Source: Oegoconia quadripuncta (Eukaryota; Arthropoda; Insecta; Lepidoptera; Autostichidae). Taken from it: 64,000 bases of DNA. The stretch is taken from contig OX438758.1 in assembly GCA_949316235.1 (NCBI GenBank), positions 10,263,731-10,327,730 of the forward strand, written 5' to 3'. The position numbers were made by a program, and so were the translations under genes. This document shows, piece by piece, positions 1-11,755 of this stretch (its first letter is position 1; every line of letters begins with the position of its first letter). Below the pieces are notes generated by a model. It searched no databases. It was not told the origin of the DNA and saw only the letters and a program-made list of their open reading frames with translations.

Positions 1-669
1 AGACTTTAATTTGCGGTTTCACGTTATTATAATATTATGGTAAAGTATTATAATGCTATATTAGGTGTATAACTACAGTACATAAAACAGTAAATAAATT
101 GAAAATTTTAGAGAGTTCTAATGTTCTATTTAAAAACCCAATTATTTGGGAAAAGCTTTATATTTCGGAAACAGCTGAAACTATTTCCTTCAAACATGGC
201 TATTAACCATCTTCTGGTTTGAATTCGCTTCAACCGTTTTGGCGCAACCATGCCACAAACTGATAGAAGCTTCAAATTTATAACATCCCTCTTTTCCGAT
301 CGGGAGCTAAAAAATGAAAACAAAAACAATAATAATAAAGTAAGAATAAAAGTATATTATTTTATTAAATCATGAATTTATCTCGATCTTTATATTTATC
401 TAACTTACCATCGATCTGACTTAATTAGTAAGTATTTTATTAATTTGCCAAAAATTGGCCCCTAATTTTAGCCCTGATATTTCATGCGTAGAGGAACAGG
501 CGGTTCGTCATCAATGCTAGTTATAATTACAGAAATTAAGGAAACTAATTTGTGTGGGTTATTGTAAAAGCTAGCGTTTTAAAGATTTGAACCCATAAAA
601 TAGTTCAATAGCTAGGTGCATAGATCACAAACCGTTATATTACAAGGTATAGGTGGCTCATGTTTATCT

Positions 670-952
670 TCCAGGCAGCACATAGTCAGAAGAGGAGTTC
701 CACAGGGCTCAATATAGGGTCCAATTTTATTTATTCTGTATAGTGCAGACGTAGTACACATTAGGAACTGTAAATCTCACATAGATGCTGTTGGTATACA
801 GGTCTACATCTGATGCATACCATAATGATAGAAATACTATCAATAGAGCAGAATCTGAGTTAAGTGATGATTTGCACCGTGTAGCTGCTTAGGCGGATGC
901 AAAAACGTTGGTGATAAAATCCAATCAAATCAAATCTAATAATATTAGGTAC
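670..952 (+). pseudogene. Decayed jockey/CR1-like LINE reverse transcriptase fragment
   Basis: Read in the frame starting at 670, the DNA gives RRGVPQGSI, a stop, then GPILFILYSADVVHI. This is the RT motif normally written GVPQGSxLGPxLFxxYxxD. About 20 residues on, SHIDAVGIQVYI stands where these elements have a H.YADD.Q.Y catalytic box, so the YADD aspartates are lost. The following stretch (ESELSDDLHRVAA, stop, ADAKTLVIKS) fits the conserved segment after the catalytic box, usually ...L..W...N.L.IN..K. Three in-frame stops and the missing catalytic residues show a dead fragment. No 5' or 3' end of the element is recognisable. The family is certain as a non-LTR RT; the clade is less so. Confidence 0.75.
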
Positions 953-1041
953 AAAACGCCAATTACAGAAAATAGCGAACCTAAATTCACTGGTACATAA
1001 TACACTGGATTAGATAGGTGACTTTGTGTAGAACTTTGTGG

Positions 1042-1293
1042 GAAGAACAAGAATCTCATCATCATAATCATATTAGCCACATGACGTCCACCCACAGTCC
1101 GTCCACAGATCGAAAGGGACTACCTTTCGATGGCCACTCACAAGGTGGACAGACATGATAAAGGTTGCGCGAAATCACTGAATGCAGGCCGCTTTCAACC
1201 GGTCACTCTGGAATTCTATGGGGGAGGACTATGTTCAGTAATGGACGTCATGTGGCTAATGTGATTATGATGATGAGATTCTTATTCTTTCCA
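1042..1293 (+). repeat. RTE-type LINE 3' end inside an inverted repeat of its own tail
   Basis: The right half reads RWPLTRWTDMIKVARNH, stop, MQAAFNRSLWNSMGEDYVQ, stop, WTSCG, stop, i.e. the C-terminus of the RTE-like endonuclease/RT protein common in Lepidoptera, followed by a GAT-rich tail. The left end (about 1049-1090) is the reverse complement of that same tail (about 1241-1283) with one mismatch in 39 bp. The element is thus a foldback of roughly 250 bp with a coding remnant between the arms. It is non-functional. Confidence 0.7.
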
Positions 1294-2254
1294 TGAATAT
1301 TTCCAATTTAAGTACCTAGATGCACCTATGGTAATTACCACAGTGATATTAAGTCATGTGCACAATTACTCATAAGTATATATAAGTAAAATACGAATGA
1401 ATTACTTGTTCCACAATCAACATACTTCAGTAGCATACATAACACTTAATAGTAACGTATCCGCTCACTTTCGTAGCATATTAAATGCGAAGTTTAGCTT
1501 GATATGTTGATTACTACCTACTTACGGTAATGTGACATACAGAACAAATAAAAACAGTACACATAAAAACATTATTACCATAAGACTTGCGCGTACCACG
1601 ATTTATTTTTTGGCGCGCAGTGATATACAGTGTGTAACAAGTGATATACGTTGCAATTCTGTGACAAAATTATCGCACGACAAAAAAACGTAGTGTGCGC
1701 ACGAAGATACGTTACGGTACGGTTTAAATAAAAATACGAAATAACTCTATTAAGCCGTTGTTGTCGGAGGAATCTATGCGGTTCATTCGTCGTAGGTATT
1801 ATCAATTTATGCCAACTGATTGGTGTATTGTCGTATATCGTATTCATTTTCTTTTATAAATACACAAGTTCCCGTTTTTGGATATCTTTCGATGTGATGA
1901 TGAAAGTATTTATTGAAAGATGTGACAGTTGTATTTAGCATGATTATGCTCCCGGGATTAGTATGAATCTAATGAGACCTCATCAAATCAGCAGAGGCGT
2001 TTAAGCTGCGGATGGTAACGTACAGGCATACATACAGATGCGTTGGTCAATCTTTTTAATGGTGATATAAATTCTATTGGTTATAACAGGTACGGAGCCA
2101 CGGCGATTGATTTGATACGTCGAGGCCACTTAGATGGCGAGTTTGACCCTTCGATGTCGTTAAACGCGAGAATCAGTCTCTCGGTCTGGTTTTCATGCCT
2201 AAACTAATCGAACTAATCATATTGAAATTTTGCAGAGGGTAGTGTAGAGACGGA

Positions 2255-2402
2255 GAAGGACTCACCGCCCGGCCACAGCTCGCCGCAACTAATCACTTCG
2301 CGCTGTCTTAATATCGGCCACTCGGCTCGCCTCGTCACGACCGCGCAGTGATTATGAATTCGCTCGCCGCGCCACCATCGCGGCGAGCTGTGACCGTGCG
2401 AT
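2255..2402 (-). other. GC-rich exon-like island with splice-donor signal
   Basis: A short CpG-rich block stands out from AT-rich surroundings. On the minus strand it ends in GGGCG|GTGAGTCC, a good splice donor with the exon end at 2266. Upstream, a TATATGAAAAG stretch (about 2413-2423) lies about 30 nt before a TCACAG initiator-like site. The only ATG frame is nine codons (MVARRANS then stop), so it would be a 5'-UTR exon. The block also holds a 17-bp inverted repeat (2270-2286 and 2380-2396, one mismatch), so a small foldback element is the alternative. Confidence 0.25.
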
Positions 2403-3139
2403 TAGGTTACTTTTCATATATTTTTACGCCAGATTTAAGCAGATTTTACGCAAAATCGCGGGATGAAGGCTATTAACTGATAAAATTATATACCTATCTC
2501 ATGACACGATGTCAACGTTACTACTTGTTGGATAACTCTAAAGTGAAAGTCAAAAATGCTTTATTTTCTACAAAATATTATTATTATCTGACTATTTTAA
2601 ATGTAACCTGTGTATGTAGATACACAATATTACAGTTAAAATAGCCAGATTTTACATTATTAAAGCTTCTGCTTGCACAAAAGGCAAATTTTCCCCTGAG
2701 AGGAACAAGCAAGATTCTCGAGGGGATGCTGTTTTAAAAAACAGGTTTTTATATTACAAAAAGGCACAACAATATTTCATTATTAATAAATATCATGTAA
2801 ATAGTCTGATATTTTATAACATACTTTTCAATAAGTTTCTGTTTTATAGTATTGGGTTATTAAGTCTTTATATAAAGTGATTTATATAAAAACTTGGGTT
2901 AGTCTGCGAAATTGTTCCCGTAAATACACCTTCCACCCTGTATAACTCAAATTCAACTCTCTTTTGATTACGAGTAGGTAAGTTTAAAATCCAATAAAAC
3001 TGTACCTATTTTATAATGCAGTATTGATAACATACTAGGGCATTGTTAATTTAAATTATTTTCATCAAAAAATCATTGACTTCAAGTTTTATAGCTTTAC
3101 GAAGAGTGTAGCTATAGTATTTTCAGTAGGTTATTATTT

Positions 3140-3716
3140 GACGACCTGTTTGGTGTAGTTGTCAGAAACTCAGACTGCTATATAACAAATGGTCGCGGGT
3201 TCGAATCAGGCATATGTTTGTATGATGAATACAGACATGTGTTCCCGAGTTAAGGATGTTTTTCATTTATAGTTTTTTGCTTCGTTAATCATATGTATCT
3301 ACCAATTCCTGCGATTGTCAAAGCTATATCGAAATTTGTTTTTATTTGGAAAATGGAATATTATTTCAAGGTTTCACATGAAATATTTTTTAATTTCTGG
3401 GCTAAATCACATAATAAAAAAAATTTGAACAGAGCTCTATTCATGTGCTTCCCATAATCATTACTTAGATTCGCTGAAACTTTTATAAAGCAGTTAACAT
3501 AACATTAAGTTTAATGTTATCCGATTTTGAAGTTTAGCTAAATTTTGATTTGCCGTTCCCAAAAAAAACGGCAATTTCATAGGTAAGGACCAAATATATT
3601 TATTTACAAAAATAATGTATTTGTATAGTTTATCAACCATCTGGTATCCATAATACAAGCCTAGTCGGTTAGTGTGGAACTAGATGGTGCTGTGTGTATG
3701 TGCAAAAAAAAAAAAA
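3140..3716 (+). repeat. tRNA-derived SINE (family 1), split by a MITE
   Basis: The 5' part (3140-3271) has a tRNA-like head with A box TTTGGTGTAGTTG and B box GGTTCGAATC; the 3' part (3597-3716) carries the family's CCATCTGGTATCC and GAACTAGATGG segments and a poly-A tail. The two halves are separated by the inverted-repeat element at 3272-3593, which inserted later. This is the only clear plus-strand member of family 1 in the window. Confidence 0.75.
3272..3593 (+). mobile_element. MITE D, copy 1 (nested in SINE)
   Basis: It shares about 320 bp with the copies at 22525-22945 and 56183-56582, including TTCGTTAATCATATGTA near one end and CAATTTCATAGGTAAGGACC at the other. The left terminal repeat is missing here. 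No coding capacity. Confidence 0.7.
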
Positions 3717-3764
3717 TATTAATTTATAATGATTACAAACTACAGGAAATGCAATAATAATAAT

Positions 3765-4073
3765 ATGTTTTGGATACTTACATTAATCTCAAACTAGGCA
3801 AAGATGTCGTTGGTAAAATGGACACTACATAACGGATAAACATACCTACATAAATATTTATATAAAATTCAAACTTCAAGCATTTATTCCAACGTAAGAT
3901 ACATAATTATCAATTAAATGTATTGGAAACAATAATAGTCAGTATGTCCAAGGTACTACATCCATGACTCGCTAATAAATGTTCGTATACATCAAACAAG
4001 CACTTACCCGTTACGGAATCTGTAACCGTTAGTTTTGAAGGTAGGGTCACTACCCATTACACCAATAGGTTGT
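3765..4073 (-). repeat. tRNA-derived SINE (family 3), diverged
   Basis: Minus-strand copy; tRNA-like head at the right end (ATTGGTGTAATGGGTAGTG, then a decayed B box) and body matching ACTTACACCAATCATCTAG of the other copies. It is about 90 bp longer than they are, from an internal insertion around 3885-3960. Confidence 0.6.
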
Positions 4074-4611
4074 TAAATTTGTATTGCATAGTAATAGTGC
4101 TGTTACTCAGGATTTTAACATATGAAAATAGACTATGATCGCTGATTGTTCATCACAGTTTAATCAGTAAAATTACTGATACCTACATAAGTATAAGTTT
4201 CAGAGCTTATTCTAAACGGTTTAAGAAATGTATTTCTCAAAAAGAATTAACATTCACTTGTAGCGGAAAAACAGTAAGTTAAATTAGTTTTATTACATAT
4301 CACATAGATGTAGCATTCCAGGACAAAATCAAAAAGTTAATCACAAATTACCTATTTACATTATTTCTATGTTTATAATGGGCAGTAGCAAATCAAAAAC
4401 ATCTATCTCTTTAATTTAAGAGTTCGTCGGCGGAATCCTTTCCACACTTCTCTACATTCCGCCATTTCTTTGACTTCCTGATACAAGGCATTTACTTTTT
4501 AATACATCTAAACAGACTAAAATTTCTAAAAACTATTTATAAACGTATACACCTGGATATCTTGTAAATAACATAATCTCACTTAGTTATGGCTAGGTAA
4601 AATTTGTACGT

Positions 4612-4760
4612 ATGTAAGTATGTATGTATGTAGATGTTTATGTTACCTCCTGTAGCCTAAACGGCTCGCCGGATTTTGAAGTGCAAGGTGTCGTTCGATT
4701 CGCCTTGATCTCAAGAGTTTCATTGGATACATTATATCGTAAAAAATCCAACATACGAAG
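4612..4760 (+). repeat. Dispersed repeat family H
   Basis: Contains CCTCCTGTAGCCTAAACGG, TGCAAGGTGTCGTTCGATTC and TACATTATATCGTAAAAAA in order. The same order is seen at 39065-39270 (-), 46290-46400 (+) and 56070-56696 (-). No coding capacity is visible. Confidence 0.5.
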
Positions 4761-4837
4761 CCCGCACAATACGAAATATGCTGTCGGTTTTGTTTTTTTT
4801 TGTATGCACGATGCAAATGTTTTTAAATAGTTTTTTA

Positions 4838-5372
4838 GTTATTGGTGGCAGGGCATTTTAAAGGTCCGCCTGTTGTTCATAATGTGACGTTATATAAGAC
4901 GTTTTCCATATCTTGATGGAGTGTGTCCGGAATGAAGCATGTAGAAGGCAAATTAATATTACCTATGGCCAGCTACTTGAATCTGTTAGGGGCTGTAATA
5001 TAATATTGGCATTCCCTATGTCCGAAATGGCCAAAGCAATATATAAATTAGTAAGAGTCGGTGTAAATATCTACTGAGTCATAATAGAACGACATAGTTA
5101 TTATAAGCTCTTTAAATAAAATTAAAGAAAAATGTCCGCCTGGCTAGCTACCACCATCTTACCTAAATCAGCCGCCAAGCAGCAATGTTAATATAATGTT
5201 ATGTTATATGTTAATATCATTGTTGTGTTCCGGTTGTCAGAGATAAGACAGCCAGTGCCCCAAATATGTTGGGGTTTCCAGGTCAGTACGCTTCCACCTT
5301 CGGCCTCATCTTCACTTAACAACAGGTGTGTTTGAGCTCAAGTGTTCGCATGTGGTGCATAAAGAAGTTATT
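4838..5372 (+). repeat. tRNA-derived SINE (family 2), 5'-truncated and interrupted
   Basis: Body segments GGTGGCAGGGCATTTTAAA, CTAGCTACCACCATCTTA, GCCGCCAAGCAGCAATG and TTCCGGTTGTCAGAGATAAG match the full copies near 44 kb. The tRNA-like head is absent. A 261-bp insertion (4873-5133) splits it and is flanked by the direct repeat GTCCGCCTG. Confidence 0.75.
4873..5133 (+). mobile_element. Retroposed insert with target duplication
   Basis: Sequence lying between two copies of GTCCGCCTG (4864-4872 and 5134-5142) inside a SINE. It ends in an A-rich run (AAATAAAATTAAAGAAAAA) just before the right duplication, as expected of target-primed retroposition. I do not recognise the body; it may be a LINE 3' end or a processed transcript. 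Confidence 0.5.
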
Positions 5373-6495
5373 TTTTATAGTTTGAATAAGCCATAAATCG
5401 ATCGATATAGTAGTAATTCTTATGTCTATTTATACAAATTCCTCATGCAAGTGTGTTTTATCTACATCCGATATAGAGAAAATATCTTAGTGCGGCCGCT
5501 CTACCGGGAAATCATTCAAGTAATCACTTTTATTAGCGTCACCTAAACCGCAGCTAACATTTTAAATCTTTCTTTTAATACCACTTTCTTGGTAACATTT
5601 TTGTACTTTCATGTTGGTATTTACAAAACTGATTTGACGAATGGCGAATTTGACGTAACAAGGTTTGGACAAGGAGTTGAAAAGATGAAACCCCTTAGTC
5701 AATGAAGCCTAGATTTTTCGGAAGTCAGATTGTTATTTGATCAGATTCGGACTCCGTCAGATTATGAATGATTCAACTAGGCATCAATAATTTAATACAT
5801 TTGTTTTAAATATATGCATAATTATATATGCAAATATCCATAACTCAGGTACACGTGTCAGTATTCATCATAGAAATATACATAGCAAGATTCGAACCTG
5901 CGACCTCTAGACATCGATCTAACAGCTCTAGATCTCTAACAGCGACTTGTTCCAACTCGACACATGCTGACCGCAGACGTTTTTAGTCAACGAGGAACCC
6001 TTGTAGTTTAACCATGTCTGTCTGTCTGTCTGTCTGAGGCTTAGCTCAGCTTAGTACTAGAAAACTGTAATTTGGCAATGCTAAACATATTATATTAATC
6101 ACACCGACAAAGTGGTAAAATAAAATCTTGAAAAATATATATTTTTAGTAGAGGGTAGAAGAACTTTCTTTTATTTCTGTACCCCATCGTGTGGGATATC
6201 GTTGGATAAGTCGGTCAAAACGACTGGGGGTTATCTATTTAGGGATCCGTTTATTACGTGAAAAAATTCACAGCAGTAGATAAGAAATTATTACACCCAA
6301 TAAATTTAGTAAGTACGTTTCACAAGGTAATGAGTACCTAATAGTCGAAGTACTTTTTACCAAACAACAAAAAGTCCCTTTCTAAATCCGCATAATGTGA
6401 GCATAAATACGGAACCGTACAATCTGCGTGGCGCGATACGCTCTTGACCGGTTTTTTTTGAATTTAGAAACAGTATATACAAGTAAAAGTAATCT
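5373..6495. other. AT-rich stretch, decayed SINE and tetranucleotide run
   Basis: No gene seen. 5836-5950 is a worn minus-strand SINE family 1 fragment (CATAACTCAGGTACACGTGT, TTCGAACCTGCGACC). A (TCTG)n run of about 20 bp lies at 6014-6036, in a context also seen near 54.83 kb. 6500-6530 is another bare SINE 1 head. Confidence 0.5.
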
Positions 6496-6559
6496 TTCTT
6501 TTTAACCACTACACCAAACAGGTCGTCATCGACATCATTAAGCCCTATCACAACTTCGG

Positions 6560-7815
6560 AGGCCTATAATCCTCTCTCCTCTAATGATGGAGGCCTAAAT
6601 ATTGTTACGTTGTCCAACTGTACCTGGCTCGTGCTCGCCTCGTATGTGGTACACATTTCCGGCTAGCTGCTTCCGCGAAACAAGTTTTTGTAGCGTGAAA
6701 GTTGAACAGAAAAGTGATGTAAAACGTTCATTAATATTGTTTGCTTTACATCTCTTTACGTACTTAAATTAGTCATATATTTTACATATTTTATTAAGGA
6801 CAACAAACAGCTGCACAATTTATATACTTAATCTAGTTTTGCAAAATGATGTGGATCATTGTACAACCAGCAACGTTGTCTGTTACTATTTTGAAGAAAT
6901 AGACAGTATTACAAAATTGGTTTAACTTTACACCAAAACTTGAATTTACCTAAACTAAGTTTAACAATATTACCTACAGCTATTACAACAAGTATCTAAA
7001 TGTAGTTGTAATTTGGTAAATAAATTGTGTTAGCTCACTATTGTCTAAGGTTCTCACGTGTTACTTGCACAGCTCTGTAATCAAATCAATCACTAAACAT
7101 ATAGATACAGGTGTTTAAATTTAACTTTACAGGTAAACTTAAATTTTTTTGATTAGTTCACGAAAGTTTTAGGGAAATAATAAATACGTCATAATTAATG
7201 AATCGATCTTTAATTATTACCAGCTAGTGATAAATTTCTATACATGCTAAGGGCAGTTGTTTAGCCATGTCATGTAAAATTTAAAAAACGTCGAATTTTT
7301 GGAATTCGGTCATCAAGTTTAATTTCAAAGGTCTTATCAAGAGTGAAATGGAATTCATGTAATTCCCCGAAATCATTTGGTCTGTTCGTATAGACATTAA
7401 TATTGTTATCCTGGAAATACCAATTTTTAAGTATTTTTTTAACTAAGTATCAAAATTTTAGATAGCTGATATCAAAAACGACCGATATCATTGACCTCCC
7501 ACCTATTCGAAGCGTTATCAAAAACCAAAGAATCTAATTGAATTTACCTTATACATCTTTAATGGTCTAATGAACGGGTGTTCAATGGTCATCGAACGTG
7601 GCGATAGAACGGCAAAGAATCAAGGAACAATTAACGATACGGCTAATCGCGTGAGAACCACTTCTGTCATGTGCACTGTTTTAACAGAGGAGTTGATTAA
7701 ATTTACGAGTTACAATGCGGGTATTGCGTTTTTTAAGAAAAAGAGAAAGTTTCATTTGTGAAATGAAAAGTCATTTGACAGTATAAGATTTTCCGACGTA
7801 ATCCCCGTAGATGGA
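6560..7815. other. AT-rich stretch, nothing recognised
   Basis: Short frames only, no RT or transposase motif and no SINE head. AT-rich, with no credible exon signal. Confidence 0.5.
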
Positions 7816-7816
7816 G

Positions 7817-7945
7817 GGTCGAACGAAGTGGAATTAAAGAAATCCTTTTGGTGCTATGGTCGATCGAAGTGGAATATAAAATTCCTGATAACCGACATTT
7901 CGGACAGCAAGGAATTAAAATTCCTCGTCGTCCGACATGTCGGAC
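7817..7945. repeat. Short degenerate tandem units and a 16-bp palindrome
   Basis: GGTCGAACGAAGTGGAAT at 7817 recurs as GGTCGATCGAAGTGGAAT at 7858; GGAATTAAAATTCC, itself a palindrome, follows at 7910. A perfect palindrome GTCCGACATGTCGGAC occupies 7930-7945. Function unknown. Confidence 0.4.
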
Positions 7946-8194
7946 AACGTTGTCGAACCACGCGGCCGGAGTAAAAAATATGACAATCAAATATATTTTT
8001 GTATACAAGTAGGTAGGAGTAGTTTGGTAATAATGCATCTCCAAAGACCATTTTATACGCAATTAGTTAATTTACTCATTCAATAATAATCTATAATAAT
8101 CATTCAACCTGGAATAATTTTCTCAATTAATTAAATTTTCTTTTACGGGTTATTCGTGTCGAGTAGGTACAATATGTCCTAATTTAAAACTAGG

Positions 8195-8262
8195 CGTGAG
8201 GCCGAAGCACTCGTGGCGCATTCGGTATTCGTATTCGATTAGTGAAGTTAAGCGACATTTAG
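8195..8262 (+). repeat. 5S-rRNA-derived SINE, 5' fragment
   Basis: Contains CGATTAGTGAAGTTAAGCGA, matching the 5S-like head of the fuller copy at 47.4 kb. Only the head remains. Confidence 0.55.
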
Positions 8263-8397
8263 TGCCGTCAACCCTTAAATATTCCACCACTAGTTACAGT
8301 TATATACAGACGTTTGCTTGCCGTCGGTGAGAACGTGAAACAGTCTATTCGGGTTATTTTTAATTTATTGCAATCGTTATGTCAATTCGGTGAACTT

Positions 8398-8594
8398 TGA
8401 GGGCTTGAAAATTGGTCATCATCGTCATATTACAGCCGTAGTATGTCCACTGCTGAACATAGGCCTCCCATAGAGACCGGTTGGGGGCGCCCTACATCTA
8501 AAGACTTCTTGAGACCTTTATTATGCCATCCGTCTACTTTACTGCACTTGCCGGTTCGTGGTCTCCACTCTAAAACTTTAATGCCCCATTGAAA
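8398..8594 (-). pseudogene. RTE-type LINE C-terminal fragment
   Basis: The minus strand from 8594 reads QWGIKVLEWRPRTGKC, the conserved segment before the RTE protein C-terminus, and ends with GGCCTATGTTCAGCAGTGGA and the GAT-rich tail at 8398. Frames shift in between, so the copy is dead. The same 3' end is seen at 1.1, 20.75, 32.1 and 43.6 kb. Confidence 0.7.
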
Positions 8595-9111
8595 TCCTAT
8601 TTTGTAACCAGTTACGAAACTTAGTTATCAAATGGGAGCAAATAGTCACAGTAACTGGTTTCTTAAATGGGTTGCCTTTTCTATTTAGGATCCAGTTACC
8701 AAATAGGAAGGAAGAGAAAACTCCTTCTGTCAGGTGACCAGTTAGTTTTGACATAAATCAACAGACTTGATATGACTCTCTTCATTTTTAATTGTAATTT
8801 TTGTAAATTTGTAAACATTTCTTTGATCTAATAAATATTTATAAAAGAAAACGCCGTCGCTTACATCTGTCAAGTGGTAAACGTGTGAAATGCATACCAA
8901 TTTTATTGATGAGACTATTATTGTACTTCTCATATTTACCGAGTATTGGTTCTCATTAATTAGAGAAATACAATGAATAATAGATTCACAGAAACTCATG
9001 TGTGCGGCAGTCACACTGTTTTTTTTTTTGCAATTAATTTCTGTGACGGACATTCTTTTAAGATACGATTGCAGACATGTTACAAGTCATTGATATGCAT
9101 AGATTATAGAC

Positions 9112-9369
9112 CAGTGGCGTGCCCTCTACATAGGCAGAAAGGCAGCCTTTTTGCAACCCTAGCAAATTGTACGCTTTCCTCGATAAGCAATGTCAAGACA
9201 GCTGATTCATAACGATGAAAACAGAAATATTCTAAACAGTTGCGACCGTTGCTATAAGAGAAAAATACAACTACAAAATAATAACTATTCTGTAGTTGTA
9301 CTTTTTCTCATTTAATAGCGAATTTTATAATTCAGCCTCCCCTGTGACAAAACGCTGTGCACGCCACTG
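9112..9369. mobile_element. hAT-type MITE with 8-bp target duplication
   Basis: Terminal inverted repeats CAGTGGCGTGC and GCACGCCACTG bound 258 bp. The 8 bp TTATAGAC lies on both sides (9104-9111 and 9370-9377), the target duplication length typical of the hAT superfamily. The interior has a second inverted repeat (TACAACTACA / TGTAGTTGTA). No transposase is encoded. Confidence 0.85.
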
Positions 9370-9599
9370 TTATAGACACTTATCCCGCGAGAACCGATGC
9401 TTATGCGGTATCACACCACCAACAATGGGGTATGTTCTCTATAGCCCTGTCCCGACACTTTTATTCTACAGAACCTCTATGATATACGCGTGGCCACGTG
9501 TTGATCCTCAAAAATACGTTACGGGACTCATCACGCCTCTCGACCTTATAAAAATAAAACTTCTGTTGCGCCTGGTGTTGTTGCCCAAAATGTGCTAAT

Positions 9600-10470
9600 A
9601 AAGTGAACTCATAATTGAGATTTGATATATTTAAAACAGGCCTTAATATGCTCAGCACAATAACATGATAGAATTAAATAAATTTATTTTTAAATTTGAA
9701 AAATAATGAACTTTAGTTTACATTTATGGATATGAACTAAATATTGTAATTGTTAATACTTATTAAATCTGAAATGGAATCATGTAACAATGAACTTTTT
9801 CCTATATTAAATACAGTTTCATATTAAACGTTTGTCGGTTATCTTACGAATATACACTACATTTTAAATATGGTTCCTTATCATTTTTTTACTAGACCAA
9901 GCGCAAGATAATTTATACAGAAATAGTAATAAAATATTAACTACTATGAGTTAGTCCCCTACATATTAAGATCATCACTGGTTGTTCTATTCCTAATAAA
10001 CTTTCAAAGAACATGTTGCCAACCTGATAGAATGTTATCATGTTATGTTTCAAATTGTAACTAGATAATAGTTACTTTATTGTAATATTATAATGAAAGC
10101 TCTTTTGCTTGAATTACTTCATTCAAAACAAAACAAGCCACAGAAATTGAACGTCGAGCAAGTGACATTCGAAATCAAGCAATAAACTCCTTGTATATCA
10201 AAATTTCGTTTTGCTGTGAATGCATGAATTATAATTCATGCATTTTTATTTTTCTCATCTTTTATTCTAGACTTAAAAGTACGTTAAGCACTTATGTCAG
10301 CCTCATGGGTGAAAACAATTTTGGTAAGGTAGACTACTAAACTAAACTATGCAAGGAATAGCCTTAGCTTTAAACTATTAATAACAAAATTTTATAACTT
10401 CTTTTTCATCTTTGACGAAGGCTGGCTCAGGATAACATTAATGTCTCCATTTTACCCTCTGCCTTTGAGA
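9600..10470. other. AT-rich stretch with a perfect 26-bp palindrome
   Basis: No gene or known repeat recognised. A perfect palindrome of 26 bp, centred between 10231 and 10232, has the arm AATGCATGAATTA (10219-10244). Confidence 0.5.
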
Positions 10471-10484
10471 TACTATAAGCTGCG

Positions 10485-10650
10485 TTCTGCCCACACTCCA
10501 ACCACAACAACCAAGCGGAATAAATCTCTTTTACAAAACTCGCACAATGGAGAGTCCACTCTGCCCATCAGATGATAAAGTTTCAAAGAAATGTAACCAG
10601 AATACAATCTGAACGCTTGTACTAGAGTTTCCCTAAAGATTAATGCATGC
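10485..10650 (-). pseudogene. Jockey/R1-like LINE C-terminal remnant
   Basis: The minus strand reads RLYSGYISLKLYHLMGRVDS followed by PLCEFC. This fits the ORF2 C-terminal region of jockey/R1-like LINEs, usually (L/R)xxGHxxLxxHxxxxGxxDSPxCxxC. The frame continues to nonsense after CKRDLF and no second zinc-ligand half is seen. The fragment is isolated. Confidence 0.6.
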
Positions 10651-11169
10651 ATATAGCTGGATAAGCTATACATATATTTATTTTTACAAATACTTGAAAT
10701 TGCCGCAACATCGCTCGGTGCGCTACCGTATCACATTCGGAATTCGTTTTACGTAACATCTGAATCGTACCAAGGATATTATGACTATAATAACTGGACT
10801 GGCTGCAAAAGCTATATAATAATGTAACCGTAACCGTCTAATTGAAACTTACGGACGGACAGACGCGTTCTACTTTATTAAGTACGAACTAAGCGAAAAT
10901 GTAACGCGTGTGTGTATATTGACTGTTACATAATGGAGGGAGTTAGAGCGGTCGTTGATGTCTTTTCTAAGCGAGACGTGTCGATCACGAAAAGTAATAA
11001 TTATTAATACCCAACGAAAAGGAAGGGTGTTGTGAGTTTAATACACATGCTAGAAGTATAAATGATTAGAATATGAATGAAATAAATTAATATTTCGGAC
11101 ATTACTAACTAACGCAAAACTAATAGACTGGTAGTGAGAGATACATAAGGAATAACTTTACTTTATTAA

Positions 11170-11370
11170 TAAGTAATTTCGGATACTTACACCAATCATT
11201 TAGACCTAAACTGAGCAAAGCGTGTACTATGGAAACCAGGTAACGTATTACATAAATATTTATATAAACATTCGTGACTCTGGAATAAATATTCATAAAC
11301 GTGACACAACATTTACCCCAACGGGATTCAAATCCGCAACCGTTGGTGTCGAATACACCAAACGGTCGTA
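11170..11370 (-). repeat. tRNA-derived SINE (family 3)
   Basis: Minus-strand copy with head at the right (worn A box, GGTTGCGGATTTGAATCC B box) and body GATACTTACACCAATCATTT. Confidence 0.75.
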
Positions 11371-11551
11371 TAATAAATAGGTTTTGTTCGAAAAAGGTTT
11401 AACAATGCTTTAAGAAAATCGATTGAGTATCGAAAAGATTCAATAATATCTGGAGTTTTAAGATCTGTCTAAATCTATCGGTCTTGTCATATCGATATCA
11501 ACCCCCGTCCTGTCGCGAAGTCGCTTAGATTTAGCCAAATCTTTGGTTGAG

Positions 11552-11755
11552 ATTTTTTTTTATGCACATCGGGTTGTTACTTGACCTCAATGACACCTGA
11601 TGTTAAGTGAAGATGAGGTCGAAGGTGGAAGCGTACTGACCCGGAAACCCCAACACATTTGGAGGACTGGCTATCTTATCTCTGACAACCGGAACACAAA
11701 AATGCTATTAACATTGCTGCTTGGCGGCCGATTTAGATAAGATTGAAAATGGCTA
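11552..11755 (-). repeat. tRNA-derived SINE (family 2), 5'-truncated
   Basis: Minus-strand copy starting (3' end) in a poly-T at 11552, then TTGACCTCAATGACACCTGA and GATGAGGTCGAAGGTGGAAG; it stops before the tRNA-like head. Confidence 0.8.
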
